From Laccaria trichodermophora (taxonomy: Eukaryota; Basidiomycota; Agaricomycetes; Agaricales; Hydnangiaceae), in assembly GCA_018417955.1 (NCBI GenBank), contig JACTVC010000006.1:1488001-1552000 (forward strand): 64,000 bases of DNA, read 5' to 3'. Every line of letters begins with the position of its first letter. Position 1 is the stretch's first letter. Below the pieces are notes generated by a model. It was not told the origin of the DNA. It made no database searches and saw nothing but the letters and a program-made list of their open reading frames with translations. This document shows, in pieces, positions 35,101-48,000 of the stretch. The translations under genes were made by a program, and so were the position numbers.

Positions 35101-38100
35101 ATGAGTGAAGGACGGGATGCCACAGAACTTTTCTCTCCACCCTTGAGACAAAGTTGATCCTGTCGACCAGGACGCCAATGCTGAGATATACAAATGTGGT
35201 GTAGACAAAGCTGGTGGATTTGCAGTGAAGTAGGTGGCGAAGTTGGCTGCTTCAGCAATGTTGTCAACAAGCTCTGTTTCTCTCTTCATATTCTGTCTAC
35301 CAATTTTAGATCTGGTGTATCTCTAGTGACAATATTCTCACCTTCAGAACCCACTCACGCACATGCTGAAGCATTGTGCTACACTGACCACTGGATCCAA
35401 GTAGGTTCATAGCTTCAATCCAAAAGAGAATGTGAATATCGAGGAAGTCAGTGATATAGTCACAGAAATTCTCCCCATCCTTTTGATCAGTTTGGGTCAA
35501 ATGCTGAGCCCAGTGTTGAGAGGCATATCTCAGGCATGGTTTGATATTGGTGTCAACCCGCTGTGTCAGCTTTGGATCCTCAGTGTCAAGTAAAAACGAG
35601 GATGTTATGTCACCAATATTGAAACGTAGCAACTTCTTCATATGGTCGAAGCAACATTTCGTGAGGAAAGCATGGTGTTGGGCCTGACTACATGACAAGG
35701 ATATCTGGCAGCCATCAAGCTCGAATGTTGAACGAGTCTGACTGAAGACAAAATCAGGAAATGATGTGTGGTACCAAAGCACCTGGCCGTCTTTGGAATA
35801 GAGAACTGCATGAAGTTCATCCAAAACGGTCATCACAGTCTCATCAGATTCTGAGAGGAGGGCAGCAGTAAGAGATGCTGGCGTGCGTTCAAATGTACAG
35901 AGGAAGGTGTGGAGAATGCGCAGGCGAGAGTTGAAGAGGTTGTCATCAAGGTCAGAGAAGGCATCACGCATGATTTGTAGGTAGAGCTTGTCAATGAGTA
36001 AAGGCTGCCGTGCACCGCATGGTGAAAATGATTGCCCATCATGCAACCTGCTCAGTAGGTTGCGTTGCTCAGATTCTGCCATCCTTCGACGTGGTGTCAA
36101 ATATCTCACAATGGTTGCGGCGGAAATAAAAAGACCGCCGGCCAACTGTTCCATGGTCTTCAGCTCCGGCTTGCCTGCGAAGTTCGGAAGCTTGCTCCGC
36201 AGGTACTGGGTAATATCTAATCCGACGCGCTCAATCGGCACATCTTGCAGGCGGCAGACTGCCTTGGACGAAAAGGTCTCACAGAGTTCGACAACACGAG
36301 GATCTGGTCGGCTGGTGACAAAAAACTTGAGGCCTCGCAGGCGATGTTGGTTGATTGTCTCGAGTAAGCCTTGAAGAAACATAGACCCTCCATCGGCCTC
36401 AATCTCGTCCAGTGCGTCGACAACAATGAGGTATGGTGGGAGCTCCACATGATGTAGAGATTGGGACTGCTGCCATGGGCCAACAAGGAGGTACTTCATT
36501 TGCTTGGTCAACTTGTCGACGCAGTCGAACTTGTCTGCTTTATGCAAAGCGTCGGCGTACGATCTCGACTTCCGAGCAAGCTGGTATACAAGGGTGGGAA
36601 TAATATGGATCTGTCGTCTTGTCTCCTCAAATTGGCGGGAGCAGAGAAAGTTTCCGCCCAAGACGGTGTGCCGTCCAGTATCCTCAAGCTCGTCGAAGTG
36701 TTTTGCAATGGTATATGCGATGGTCGTCTTGCCAGAGCCAGCTTGGCCGGTCATCCAGAAGACAGGCGGGCTGTCCGCTGAGATGTCGTCAGCCCATGCA
36801 ATTATCTCCCTTAAAATGTCCTCGCGAGTGCCTGCGGTGCATGGCTCACGGGTCACTGTCGCCCCGCCCCCCAAGTCAGCGTCGTAGATCGCCTTACGAG
36901 CGAGAAGAGGGTCAAGTTTTGCGAGCTGAAGGATGATTAGTGCTCGTCCTAGTTGAAGAAATTGGTGTTTACCTTGATTTCAGATTGTATATCATCCACC
37001 TTTCTCTCGGCGATCCATGCAAGATCAAGCTAGATGAGATGGATGAGCAACTTTGTAACTCGAGAGGACAATAGCATCGACCTGTAAAGTCTTCATAGCC
37101 TCGTCCTCGTGGATATTGATCTGCAAGAGGTCCAGCGCCATCAGCTTGCTAGGTGAGTATCTAACTGTTCCACTCACAGTGTCAGCTATATTAAACGTGC
37201 CGCCGCTAATGGCAAAGTCATGAGCATTTGAAAAGACGTGTGCTTCGGTTTTTTTGAGTGGGTTCGCCCGATGGACTGACTCCCACAACGAGTTGTTTTC
37301 TCCTGCTTCGCGGCCGTCACCTTCAAAAAGAGTTCAATGGCCAGCTTTATTTATGTGTAATGATGACGCCTTCCTAACCTTTAGTGGCTATGGGGTCCAC
37401 GCTATCCAATGGGCCAGCATGTTGAGAAGCGTGCAGTTCACCTTCTCGAAAGAATATTCACATTTGACTGATGGACGTATAACCATTCTTCTCACCTATC
37501 CTTGCGTGGTTTACAGGCGGAAATAAGACGCCAGAGTCTGAAGGGCCTAAGATCTTGGGCGTGGCACTGTTGGAAGAGGTAACATCTTGGAAATGGTTCA
37601 GACTTGAAACAAAGCTGAGATCATGTTGTACGCACCTTCACGCGAGGCAGGCTTATTGTCTAGCGGAGGGCGAAAGCCCGTTGGTCCATCTGCGGTGCCA
37701 ATATTTTTGAATCACCTGCGAAGAGGTTCGATTTGTGTTGGGCGTACCGACTAGCAAAGCAGCGGTATTCGTTCTGCTTGTATCGAGTGCAGCGTGGTTT
37801 TTCTCCGCGGTGCTCCCTGGGATGGCTGGTGTTGGAGAGACGGATGGTGAAATACTTGGGGTAGGAGTCAAAATATGGCTGTCTTCGACGCCATGCTCTG
37901 TGATACGTGTCCGAGGTCAATCTTTCAAATGCAACGGCTCAGCGTATTGAAATCTCACCTTGACCCACACCGTATCCCGCCGCATCTGGAACGTTTGATG
38001 CAGATGATCTAGCTGACGGGGACGGGGAGATTTAAAAGGTGCGCCGAGTATGTCAGATCCACGCTGAAGGAGTCAAGAACAGTACACACTCTGATTCAAG

Positions 38101-38330
38101 GTGGCATTGCCGCCTGAAGAAAGGTCGAGCCGTTGTCAATAACACAATAACACGAAGATGGGCCCAATGAACTGACCTGAAGCCGTCGGCCTTGTACTTC
38201 CTGCGTCGTTTCCCAGTCCAGGATCGTGAGCGCCATGTACAGAGTCGATAGAACCCCAATTCGGACAAGTTGAGTCCTTGGGTGGTTTGGTGCGAACAAT
38301 GCTTCTCACAAAATTTATACCTTTCTTCAT
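32134..38330 (-). CDS. NACHT-WD40 NLR-type (heterokaryon-incompatibility-like) protein
   Basis: Well-supported exons are 37028-36973, 36924-35342 and 35292-32134, preceded by an exon ending at 37082. Upstream 5' exons 38330-38177, 38113-38090, 38012-37959 and 37897-37716 keep phase from ATG 38330. The links across 37715-37290 are unresolved. After a low-complexity N-terminus comes the motif NAHDFAISGGTFNIADT. The NACHT NTPase follows: Walker A GQAGSGKTT, Walker B LIVVDALDEIE and sensor-like FFVTSRPD. The last exon encodes 21 canonical 42-residue WD40 repeats plus one degenerate repeat. Family members are cytosolic sensors of non-self that oligomerise through NACHT and trigger cell death in fungal incompatibility. 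The N-terminal effector is not a known domain. It lies head-to-head with the RhoGEF gene, 171 bp apart. Confidence 0.85.
32420..35065 (-). repeat. Tandem array of 126-bp WD40-encoding units
   Basis: Twenty-one units of 42 codons sit in one uninterrupted frame. They share the consensus SVAFSTDGTHIVSGSSD, NSVRVWDASTGAELNVLNGH. Differences concentrate at a few positions: the residue after DGT (H/R/C/Y), the one before D in SGSxD (S/R/E/K/D/T/F), and the residues after GH. The high identity suggests ongoing unit exchange. Confidence 0.9.
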
Positions 38331-38501
38331 TGAATCGATTGGCGCAGTCGACGAGGGGGAACGTTGAAGGTGGAGATAAGGGCGAGAAGAGGACGCTGAA
38401 GGTCCCCTGTGTTCCCGTTTACGGCGGCAATTTCCGCCTGTTATGCATACTTATGTCATGCGCGGAATTACTCTCGCGTGCGCTATTACGCCTCGACGGC
38501 C

Positions 38502-41500
38502 ATGCCTATCGCCTCCTTAAATACAGCCAGAGGCAAATCACGGTCTCCCGCCCCTCCCCCGCCACCGCGGTCTTTCTTACCGCCCTCCCACTATGCCGCC
38601 GCCGCGGGGTACTCATCTTCAAAACCTGCCAAAGCTCCTTCCACATTGGATGAGCTCAACAAAGCTGAACCACAGACGTACCAAGCAGTTGATTATTCTC
38701 AGTACGACGACTTCATGCCCATGTCCCAGCATTCTCCAGAAAGATCGAGTCCGGAATCCTCATCTGAGTACAAGTTGCCCAGGGATACTCGTTTTAGCTT
38801 CATCGCCGAAGCTAGAATCATTTCACCAAGGAGTAGCCAGCGCGAGAAGCGGCAAAGCACCCTGACGGGGCTTCCAAACATCGAGACTCAACTTCTACCA
38901 TCCTTGAGAGACACCATTGACCGAATGACGCGCCCGCCTTCTCGACCACCTCCGTCTCAACCGAATCAGACAGACGCTGCAGCACACAGAGGCCGACCTC
39001 CAGATCCTGCGGATGTATCATCCGCGCACGATTCTCGACAAATGCGCTCTCACCATCCTGCACCCGGAGTAGATTGGATGACTGAGGCCCCAGAAATCAC
39101 GCTGGGTTCCCACTCAAATGACACCCCGCCTTCTGTGCCTTCCACGCCAAAGCTAAAAGCCCCCTCTCATTCTGCTCTGAAGTCATCGCTGCGAACGCCA
39201 ACTCCCAAACTACCCCCACCAGACACCCACACCCCCGTTCAGCATACTTCTGGAGGCTCCCTAAGGTCTGTAAAAAGTTTTTTGGGGAGGAAAATTTCTT
39301 TCACGACACCGCCGTCTTCACCGGCCTTTGTGACCAATAGGAGTCAAACTCCTCGAAAGTCTAGTTTAAAGGTTTGTATCATCTATCCTCTCACTGTATT
39401 TCATACTTATTTAGCAATAGGTTACAAGTACGCCGAATACACCAACTTTCAGAAGCAAGCACCAATTTGACACCACGGTACCAATCCCACCTGCACATCA
39501 ACCAACAAAGTCCCACGAGCCCACGATTCCACCAATACCACCCGCCAAACCAAGTGCGAAAACCCGGGTGTACCAGTCAAGTATACCGCGTCCTAAACCC
39601 AGGTTCAACCCGCCTTCTTTACAATCCAAGGCGAGTACGGACGATTCGGACTTTGAGAACCGATACGAGCGGTACGCGAGGGACAAACGAAAGCTCACCG
39701 TGGCGAACGCTGAAGTTTTACCATCGGGTTCCAGTTCATCAGAAAGTGAAGTGGAGTCGGGGAGGGGGTGGGATACAGGTGTAGGCAAGAATAATCGAGG
39801 CGCGGTTGGACTGGGACTTGATATGTCCATGGAGGTGGGGCGGAATGATATGAGGGGACGATGGGAGGAGGAAATGGATATGCCAGACGCTCAAAGCAAT
39901 TACGAAAGCGCAAGGCAAAAGATCCTTCGTTTCTCGCTACCGCCTTCTGAATCGGCTGGCTCGAGATACTCGGAAAGCAGTGAAGCTGCCTTTCGACAAC
40001 AACAACAGCCCCACGTTGACCACCAAGCGGATTTGGCTGCTGATCATGAGAGGCGGAGGGCGGCGCTGATGAGCATCGTTTCTGGGCTTGATGCGGAGAT
40101 GGTGGGTTCGACACCGAAAATAAGCGAGTCCCAGGAGAGTGGTGAATACTTTGTTGAACAGGGGTTTGCGTACAGTGGGTCGCAGGATATGAGTTTTGCA
40201 GCTGCCTTTCCTAGTCGGGTGGAAAAGGGCAAGGATAGGGACGAGGGCGAGAAACGCCCCAGGAGCTCCAGCTGCGCTCCTGCGCTTTGCTTATCAGCGG
40301 AAGAGGCTATGGATGAAGTGCCTCCGCGATCTCAGTCAGTGTGCCATTGGAACGCTACTTCGCCCTCACAGTCATCCTACCGGGGAGGACTGGAAGCTGG
40401 ACCTGTTAATGAAGTCAAGAGACGCTCTTCTTCCATTCGTCAAAGCACACTGTCAATACCTCGTCGTCAATCTGCTGCTGGTGACACAGGACTTTCCCCT
40501 GGGAGTCGCCAAGCTGGATTTACGGATGGTAGCAAGAGACAGTCTTCTCCCATTCGACCACCAATACCTCGACCTTCTACTTTCGAGGACAAAGACACGG
40601 TACGGCACCCACATCGATGGGGCGTATACGACGATGATAGACTTCAAAGGCAGCAGCAGCAACAGGTTTTATCCCCTTCAACCAACACCACCGATCATCC
40701 TTCTTCCTTCCACTCCTCAGCAGGCAACAGTTCGTACTCTGTCGCTGCTCGCGAACGTTTAGCGTTCGGTATACCCCCTTCCGAATCAGACGAGGTCCAC
40801 CTGATACCGGAGGTACTCTCCCAAACGGACAGCTCACTCTCTTTACTTGAGGGCGGACACTGGCAGGAAGAATGGGATACGTTGAGTTCGGGCGCGGAGT
40901 CTTTGTTTAGGCAGTTGAGTTTTGAAGAGACGGTGGGGTATCAGAGAAGAAGTCGGCAGGTGGGTTTTTTTTTTCTCGTTCGTGGTTTGTGTGGTGGTGG
41001 ACTGATTGGGGATTTGAATGTCTGTGTACTTAGGTGTTGTTGGAGCAAGTGAAGAGGTCCAGCCTTACGTCTTCGGGTTCTTATCGTTCTAGTGAGGATG
41101 AGGGCCCGTTGCCTAATGATGATGCTTCTTGGCGAGCGACTCAGGCTTTTTATGGACATACGGAATCGCCTCGACATCAGGGGATGCAGGCATCACCTCG
41201 ATACCAAGAATCACAGGGATCGCCTGGATACCAAGAGCTGCAGTCATCACCTCGACACCAAGAGCTCCCTATACCGCCTCGAAATTATGAGTCACCGCGT
41301 CCTCCTCCATCTCCAAAGCCACAACAACGAGCGACCCAGGATTTCTATGGGCACGAAGAGCCGCAGAAATCACCTCGACATCAAGATCCGCAGGTATCAT
41401 CTCAAAATCAAGAGCCGCCTCTGCCACCTCGAAAACAAGAACTGCATGCATCACCTCGAAGTTATGAGTCACCGCGTCCGGCTCCATCTCCGAAGCCACT

Positions 41501-43418
41501 TCAACGAGCGACCCAGGGTTTTTTCGGACACAAAGAGCTGCAGAAATCAGCTGGACACCAAGACCCATTATCTCGACATCAAGAGCCGCATCTACCACCT
41601 CGACAACAAGAGCTGCATACATCACCTCGAAGTTATGAGTCACCGCGTCCGGCTCCATCTCCAGGGGCACTTCGAGCGCCTTGGGATGATTCTACATTGT
41701 TAGAGACGGCAAGGGAGCGTGTGATCCAGGAATTACGAACGACGGAAGAAACTTTCGTCGACCGCCTGCAAACGTGTGTGCGCGTGTTCATTCTGCCTCT
41801 TCGTGTCCAGAGCAGTAGGGAGTGGATAGCGGGTGTCCCTACGAATGTCTCCCGACTCCTCGATTGGTTTGAGGATATTGTGAATTTGCACTTGTTGATT
41901 TTGCAGGCTTTGACCACCCATCGTGATCACGCTTGGGATTTGACTGAATCGTTGCGGAGTTTTATTCCCCGGTTGGAGATTTACCAGCCGTACCTGGTCC
42001 GACTGGCTGATGTGACGGAGGAGATTGTGGTGTCGATGGCGGATGAGTCGAGTAATTTTGGCGAGTTCGTGAATATCCAGGAGAGAACGCGAGAATGTCG
42101 GGGGTGGAACTTTGAAGGGTTTTTGATGGAGCCTGTTCACAGGCTCGCTGCTTACCAGGATCTATTCACAGTCTGTCTCGCTGTTCTTTCTCTGAGCGAT
42201 GGTTTGCTAATGTTTCCAATCTACAGCGGCTATTAGAGTCGACTCCGACGCGGCATCCATGTTACATTTCAACGTTCTTTCTAGCTCGATCGACGGACTT
42301 AGTCATTAACGTTATGAAAGAAGTTAAGATTCGGGAAGATGAGTATAATCTGATTAAGTCTCTTTCTACGCGAATACAGGGGATACCGGTGGATCAATTG
42401 GCTACACGGGAACGAAGGCTTCTGCACTCTGGGATCTTACACCTCACTTCGCAGGACGAACACCTTCAACGGGCGGTCGTTTCAGAGACTGAACCGTCTC
42501 CAAAACCTACAAATCGAGCGAGTCGGCTGGTGAATGCTATTCACGAATGGGTCCCAAAAAGATCGAATTCTGTCAAGTCCACGGCGTCATCAAGTACTGG
42601 GACTTCTGCTTTCTCTGACTTGCAAATCTGGCCGCCTGGGTCTCCTAATTGGCTGCCTATACCCAGACGACTTGGCGCACGCAATTCGTCTCCAGAAACT
42701 CCGATCAAAGCCTCACATCAATCGTTTCCTGTCCAAGTGTTTGTTTTCTCTGATCTCGTCCTGCTCGCAAACCCGCTGGCGGAAACCCCAGGACAAGAAT
42801 CCGGTTATTCTCTGGTGTCAGGCGTCGGAGCATTCAGGCCCTTCTCGATCGCTAGAATGCAAACGGATAATACTGATGGTCTTCCCTTTCTTTACTTTGC
42901 TTATAAGGTCATGATGCTTATTCCTTCTCCGCGTAGATGTCCTTCAGGTTGAAGCAGTTCCAGTCGAATCCAGCGAGCTCAACAAAGAAGGACTTCTAGC
43001 CAATGCTTTTCTGCGATCTTTCGAGTTTTCTGTTCCTCAAGCTTCTCCCATGGTGTGCTCTGCTAGTTCTGGGAAAGATGTCGACCCTCTTCAACCTTGG
43101 TTGTCAGCGTTCAATCGATGTTCTCGCTTTTATCTCCGATCTCTGAGTTTCCCTTCTCGACATGAGGCTCAAGACTATGTATACGATTCGGATGAAGCGT
43201 CAGACTTTAAATATACGGTGTCCTGCTTGCTTTCCTCGGGGCTCCCGATGCCGAAAAGTCCTTCTGGCCAATTGTCGACCAATCGGATGGGTAGTACGGA
43301 GACGGACTCTAAGACGGTTGAGAGAGAAGAGCGGGGATGGTGGTCTTTGCGTTTCCAACAAGTCCTGGGCGAACTTCGGCGACGAGATTTATTTCTATCC
43401 GAGAATGTTGATCTGTGA
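38502..43418 (+). CDS. Rho guanine nucleotide exchange factor (DH-PH) with long disordered N-terminus
   Basis: Exons 38502-39371, 39421-40959, 41034-42170, 42227-42907 and 42948-43418 join in phase to 1565 residues. The N-terminal ~1000 residues are Ser/Pro-rich. Near residues 840-1010 three tandem units contain RATQxFxGH and YESPRPxPSPK. A Dbl-homology domain begins near residue 1030 (ERVIQELRTTEETFVDRL) and ends with RECRGWNFEGFLMEPVHRL and AAYQDLF, the conserved DH helix. A PH-like region follows (FPVQVFVFSDLVLLANPL to FLYFAYK). Such proteins load GTP on Rho/Cdc42 GTPases and control polarity and cell-wall growth. The target GTPase is unknown. The last intron is only 40 bp; another acceptor 18 bp upstream would shift the frame into a stop. 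Confidence 0.85.
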
Positions 43419-43653
43419 ATTGTCATATGCGTTCATCCTACTTCGTTACAAGTCTGTATACCTACATCCCGGCCATATTTCGCTTTTAAATGTCAACGTC
43501 CATTGTAAATTTGTTCAATTATGTGACTTGAAAGCAGTGGATGGAGACCAAGACGAAAAGGAATGGCATTGATATAATTGTGGTAATACACACTCGTCCA
43601 ACTCGATGGATCGTTGCTATTGCAGCTTGAGGCCTGACTGACGAACTTCTGAC

Positions 43654-44780
43654 TCACCACTCATCCGCCGCCTGAATGTTTTGTCCCGAATCAACTTTTT
43701 CTAGGTATTCCTCACAATCAACCAAGTAGAAGGTTGGATCCCCTACCGTTTCTTCCTCTGGGGCCGGTATTGTGGTGATGACTTCAGGCTCTATGCCCAA
43801 ATCTGATTCCGGTTCCACGCCTCTAAGTATCCTTGAACTGCTTCCAGTTGCAGGCTTGAGGTTCTGAAATGGACCGAAGGAATCAGGCTGTTGGGTCACC
43901 TTAATTATTGAACTAACCTCGCCGATGAACCAAGAAAATTGAAATTTTAGTCCTCCGAAGAAGACGACGAATTGCTCGTCTCCCTGAATCTCGATCAGTT
44001 AGTAAAGTAAAACCATGCTTTTTTACGATTCACCTTCAAGTTCCCGAATCCATTCCATCCGTCTTCTTTTCCGTTATGTTCCCACTCTCCACTGGGTCCG
44101 GCTTCGCCAATCCCCACTGCTTTGGCCGCAAATCCAACCTTAACACCCTTCCCACCTGTCTTCCACATGTTGATCTCGCACAATTTTGTCGCGAACGTGG
44201 ACGTTACGATCCAAAATCCGTAATCCTTCACCTCAGGTCGCTTTTGCATGAGGATTTTCGCGTTTTCTTTGACCCACTTTTTGAAGTGTGATTCAAAGTA
44301 ATATCTTTCGTGCACGACCGGGGGAGCGGTGAGGAGGACAGCACCATTGGCCTTTTCGGTAGAATACGCATAGGCTGCTGAGAGATTAACTGGGACTGCT
44401 GTTGCAAGGGCCGAATCACTGACAGGGCAGTCAATCAATTTCAAAATGGAGGAGGCACAAGGAGGCACAACAACATACATTCCAGCGGATAAGCTGAGCT
44501 TCTTGACTTTCACGAATTCTGCGGTTTTCGGCCCCCATGTAATGTTTTCTTTAGGTGCTTTCTGCAACTCCTCCCGCACTGGAGAAAGTCCCATCGAATT
44601 CAAGGAGTCTGGGTCGTCCAGCTGCACCATAGAATTCCACTCCCCGAAACCATCAAAGTAGCCATAAACACCAGGCTTGAATGCGCTCTGTGGAGGAGGT
44701 CTGTAGAGGGCGATGCCAAAAGGGTGGTTTTTCATGAGGTCTGCATACTGTTGATCCAATTGCCATCGCGACGACGACAT
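43654..44780 (-). CDS. Cytosolic protein of unknown function, divergent partner of the TPR-CHAT gene
   Basis: Three exons (44780-44034, 43983-43918, 43863-43654) join in phase to 340 residues. The first ~270 residues look like one folded domain: PFGIALYRPPPQSAFKPGVY, GYFDGFGEWNSMVQL, KKWVKENAKILMQKRPEVK, DYGFWIVTSTFATKLCEINM, VGIGEAGPSGEW and FVVFFGGLKF. The last 70 residues are acidic and low-complexity (PEPS- and PAPEEET-like). There is no signal peptide. I recall similar Agaricomycete hypothetical proteins but no assigned function. The helix-then-WIVTSTF pattern in a small cytosolic protein beside a caspase-like gene is compatible with a gasdermin-like pore former, but this is inference only. 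The ATG at 44780 is the first in frame; an upstream exon cannot be excluded. Confidence 0.75.
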
Positions 44781-45060
44781 CTGGCCGCAGAAGTTAGGAT
44801 TCGGGAGTCGGGACTTGGTCGGGACGCCCGCTGTTACGCGTCTTCCAGGCACGAATGTTGAACTTCCTTCTTCTCATCACTCCTCCTCGTCAAAGACAAG
44901 GGTGTATGTAAGTTCAAGTTTTGTATCCAAGTCTTGCTCCGTTTCTGACGTTGACACAGCCCTCGCGCGGCTACTGCATTTCAATAGATCTCCCTCTGCC
45001 CTTTTTCTTGGGCGTCAACCACTTCGCTCACTCGAATCTTAAGGATAGCCCCACTTTCAT
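44781..45060. promoter_or_regulatory. Shared divergent promoter region of effector candidate and TPR-CHAT gene
   Basis: These 280 bp separate two start codons transcribed away from each other, so both genes probably share control elements. I did not identify a specific factor-binding site. Confidence 0.4.
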
Positions 45061-48000
45061 ATGGCAGAGATACCCACTCCGAGTCATGAATTAGCGGAAC
45101 AAGTTAGGATATTTCTGAATGCCATTCATCAGGACATTCTGATCCTTCGTCCTGGAGAGTATTGCGAAAGTCCCTCTTTCATCGACAACCTTTCACAAGA
45201 ATCTCTAGAGTTTCTCTACAAGCTCTCCAAACTAGAATCGACCGCTGGCCAAGCCGGATTTTGTAGCATGCGCAGCGAAAAGGCTCTTCTTGCTGCCATC
45301 CGTCTCAACTCACAGGATATCCTGAATCAAGCCATTGCTTTGGGCGCCGTCGCTATAAAATGCCTGCTCCGTGACGATCCGAATCGGGGCATCGTCGTCA
45401 GTTGCTTTGCCCGAGCACTGAAGTGCAGGTGGAATGTCACTAGAGAGGATCAGCATCTTGATGATGCTATCTATTACTTCCGGAAAGCCGTTGAGGTCGA
45501 GCCTATTGGTGATAAGAGCCGCGCGCTACACCTCGATGATTTAGGGTGTGCATTATGGCAGAGATTCTCAAAAACCCACACAGCAGCGGATTTTGAAGAG
45601 GGCAGAAGCGTTCTCGAGAAGGCCATCTCTTTACCCGATGTTGCGAAACCTTCATACCTGTCGCATCTTGGTCGCCTTTTGAAAGACCAAGCCGTTCGTC
45701 TAGAAGAAGGGAAAAATGCAGCCCTGGACGTTGCCCTTGAGATCCATTTGCAAGCGATCTCAAGCATAACGAAAGACTTTCGCGGTCCTCCACAATTTCT
45801 CCATCAAAATCTTGCTCACGCCTACTTTGAGCGATACGCCGTCAGCTCTCCGCGTCCCACAGATAGCCTAAAAGAATTTGTGATGGAGAAAGTCAATGGA
45901 TCAGGCCATCGTTGGATGTTCCTCTATGAGCTCGCCGTCTTGCATCGTCCTATCTTCATAAGCACCGGTCAGCAAAGCGAGGCGGACAAGATGGTTGATC
46001 TCCTTCGTTCTGCGTTGGTGGACAGTCTAGGCAACGTCAATATCATGGTTTCTTTGGCAGATATTCTTGAACAGAAGGGAATATCTCTCGCCTCCCAATC
46101 AATCCTAACTGAGGCCTTGCATTTTGCTGAAGAGTCCATCAAAGTTACTTCTGAATATGACCAAAATATGCCATTGCGGCTCCGCTCAGCTGCTACCATT
46201 TTGGCTCACCGATTCGAACTTGGTAGTGACTTGCAGGACATCGAGCAAGCTATTTCCTTAGGGGAGCAGGCTCTTCAGTCATCTTGTCTCCGTAAAGCGG
46301 ATCGCTGGAAGGTCCTTGAAGCTCTGGCGATTCATCTGCTTTGTCGCTTCAGCTCAACTGAGAACCTCGCCGACTTGGAGCGAGCCCAGTCGCTTTTGCA
46401 AGAGGCATTGATGATACCTGATTTACCCGACGATGCGAAGTTGGATTGCCTACGAGAACATGGCAAACTTTTGTTCAATAAGTACAAGCTAGACAAGAAC
46501 CCGGATAATATTGAGGGGTCAATTCAATCGTTATCAAGTTCTATTGACCTCGCTGGCAGCCGGAGTATATCTGTCGCAAGCGCATATAACGATTTGGGGA
46601 ATGCGTACTGTCTCAGATTCGAAATGAGTGGGAAGAGTGACGATTCCAGGAAGTCCATCGAGGCTCTTCTCAAAGCAATCGCATGCGTTGATCGCTATCC
46701 CATCATTTCTGTGCAGAGGCCTATGTATCTTCACAACCTGGCGAACTCATTTTTTGTCCACCATGAAAGGGGAAATGAAGTCCTTGATCTGGACCATGCC
46801 ATTTCTTATTATCAGGAAGCTCTTGATGCTACCGCCGACCTCTCTCCGCAGGCTTCAAATCGTACAGGAGCTTTAAGTTGGGCGCTACAGCGGAAGTTTG
46901 ATATCACTAAGGACCCAAAATACCTCAATCAGGCTCGAGACTCTCTTGAATTCATTCTTGCCAATAACCCATCTTTAAGACCACGTGATGTGGCGTTTTT
47001 AGAAAACCGTCTGGGTGCCACATACCTTCGTGAATTCTACGAAACACAGGATATCTCCTTGCTTGACAAGGCGGCAGATTGCTTTCGCAAGGTCGCCAAG
47101 GACTCTGGATGCACTATTCCAGAATTAGTCAACCCAGGAATCATCAACTTGGCGAGAACTCTGATGCATAAGTACGAGATAACGAAGACAGAAGAGGATA
47201 TGAAGGCCGCAGCTGCTAGGTTTTTCCAGCTTCCAAAACAATTGTTGAACCCTAGCATCCGGGAGATGCGTGGGCTCTTGGATAACGCAGGGCAGTTTTG
47301 TAGCTTGGTTTACGATACCACAAAGCGGAAGCCGTTTGGCACTATGGCCATATTGTTCTACAAGTTGCTCGTCAATGAGCCCTCAACTTCCAGTCTGGAA
47401 CGGGTTTATACAGCAATGCTGCACGCACGGCTGCAATATGAAGTGAACCTCGACGCTTCTGAGGCAATGTCTAGTCTAACCCTTGCAGTGGGGCTCATGT
47501 CAGAAGCTATCATGATGGGATCGAACCGGGCCGACCAGTTGCGAGCGGCGAAGCGGATGGCCTGGCTTCCAGGACATATCGTTGCGTTCGGGTTGGCTGC
47601 AGGAAACACACCTGGTGATATCGTCCAACTATTTGAGCGGGGACGAAGCTTGATTTGGAATCGTCTAGTCGACCAGAAGACGGAGATTAGTGATCTTAGG
47701 GAAGTACATCAGGACCTAGCAAACACGTTTGAAGCCCTGAGAGAGCAACTTACACGAACAAGAGCACAGTCCCAAGTCATTGAAACCACAGCTCGCTCGC
47801 GACTTTTGCAGCACGACGTTGCCGTTGAATACAACTCGATTCTCAAGCTCATTCGAAGTCAAGAGGGTTTTGAAAACTTCTTGCTTCTCCCAGCAAGAGT
47901 GTCGCGACTACAAGACTACGCCTCGTTCGGCCCTATTGTTGTCCTTAATGTGACTAGCTACCGCAGTGATGCTATCATTGTCAAGTCTGAAGGGGTTATT

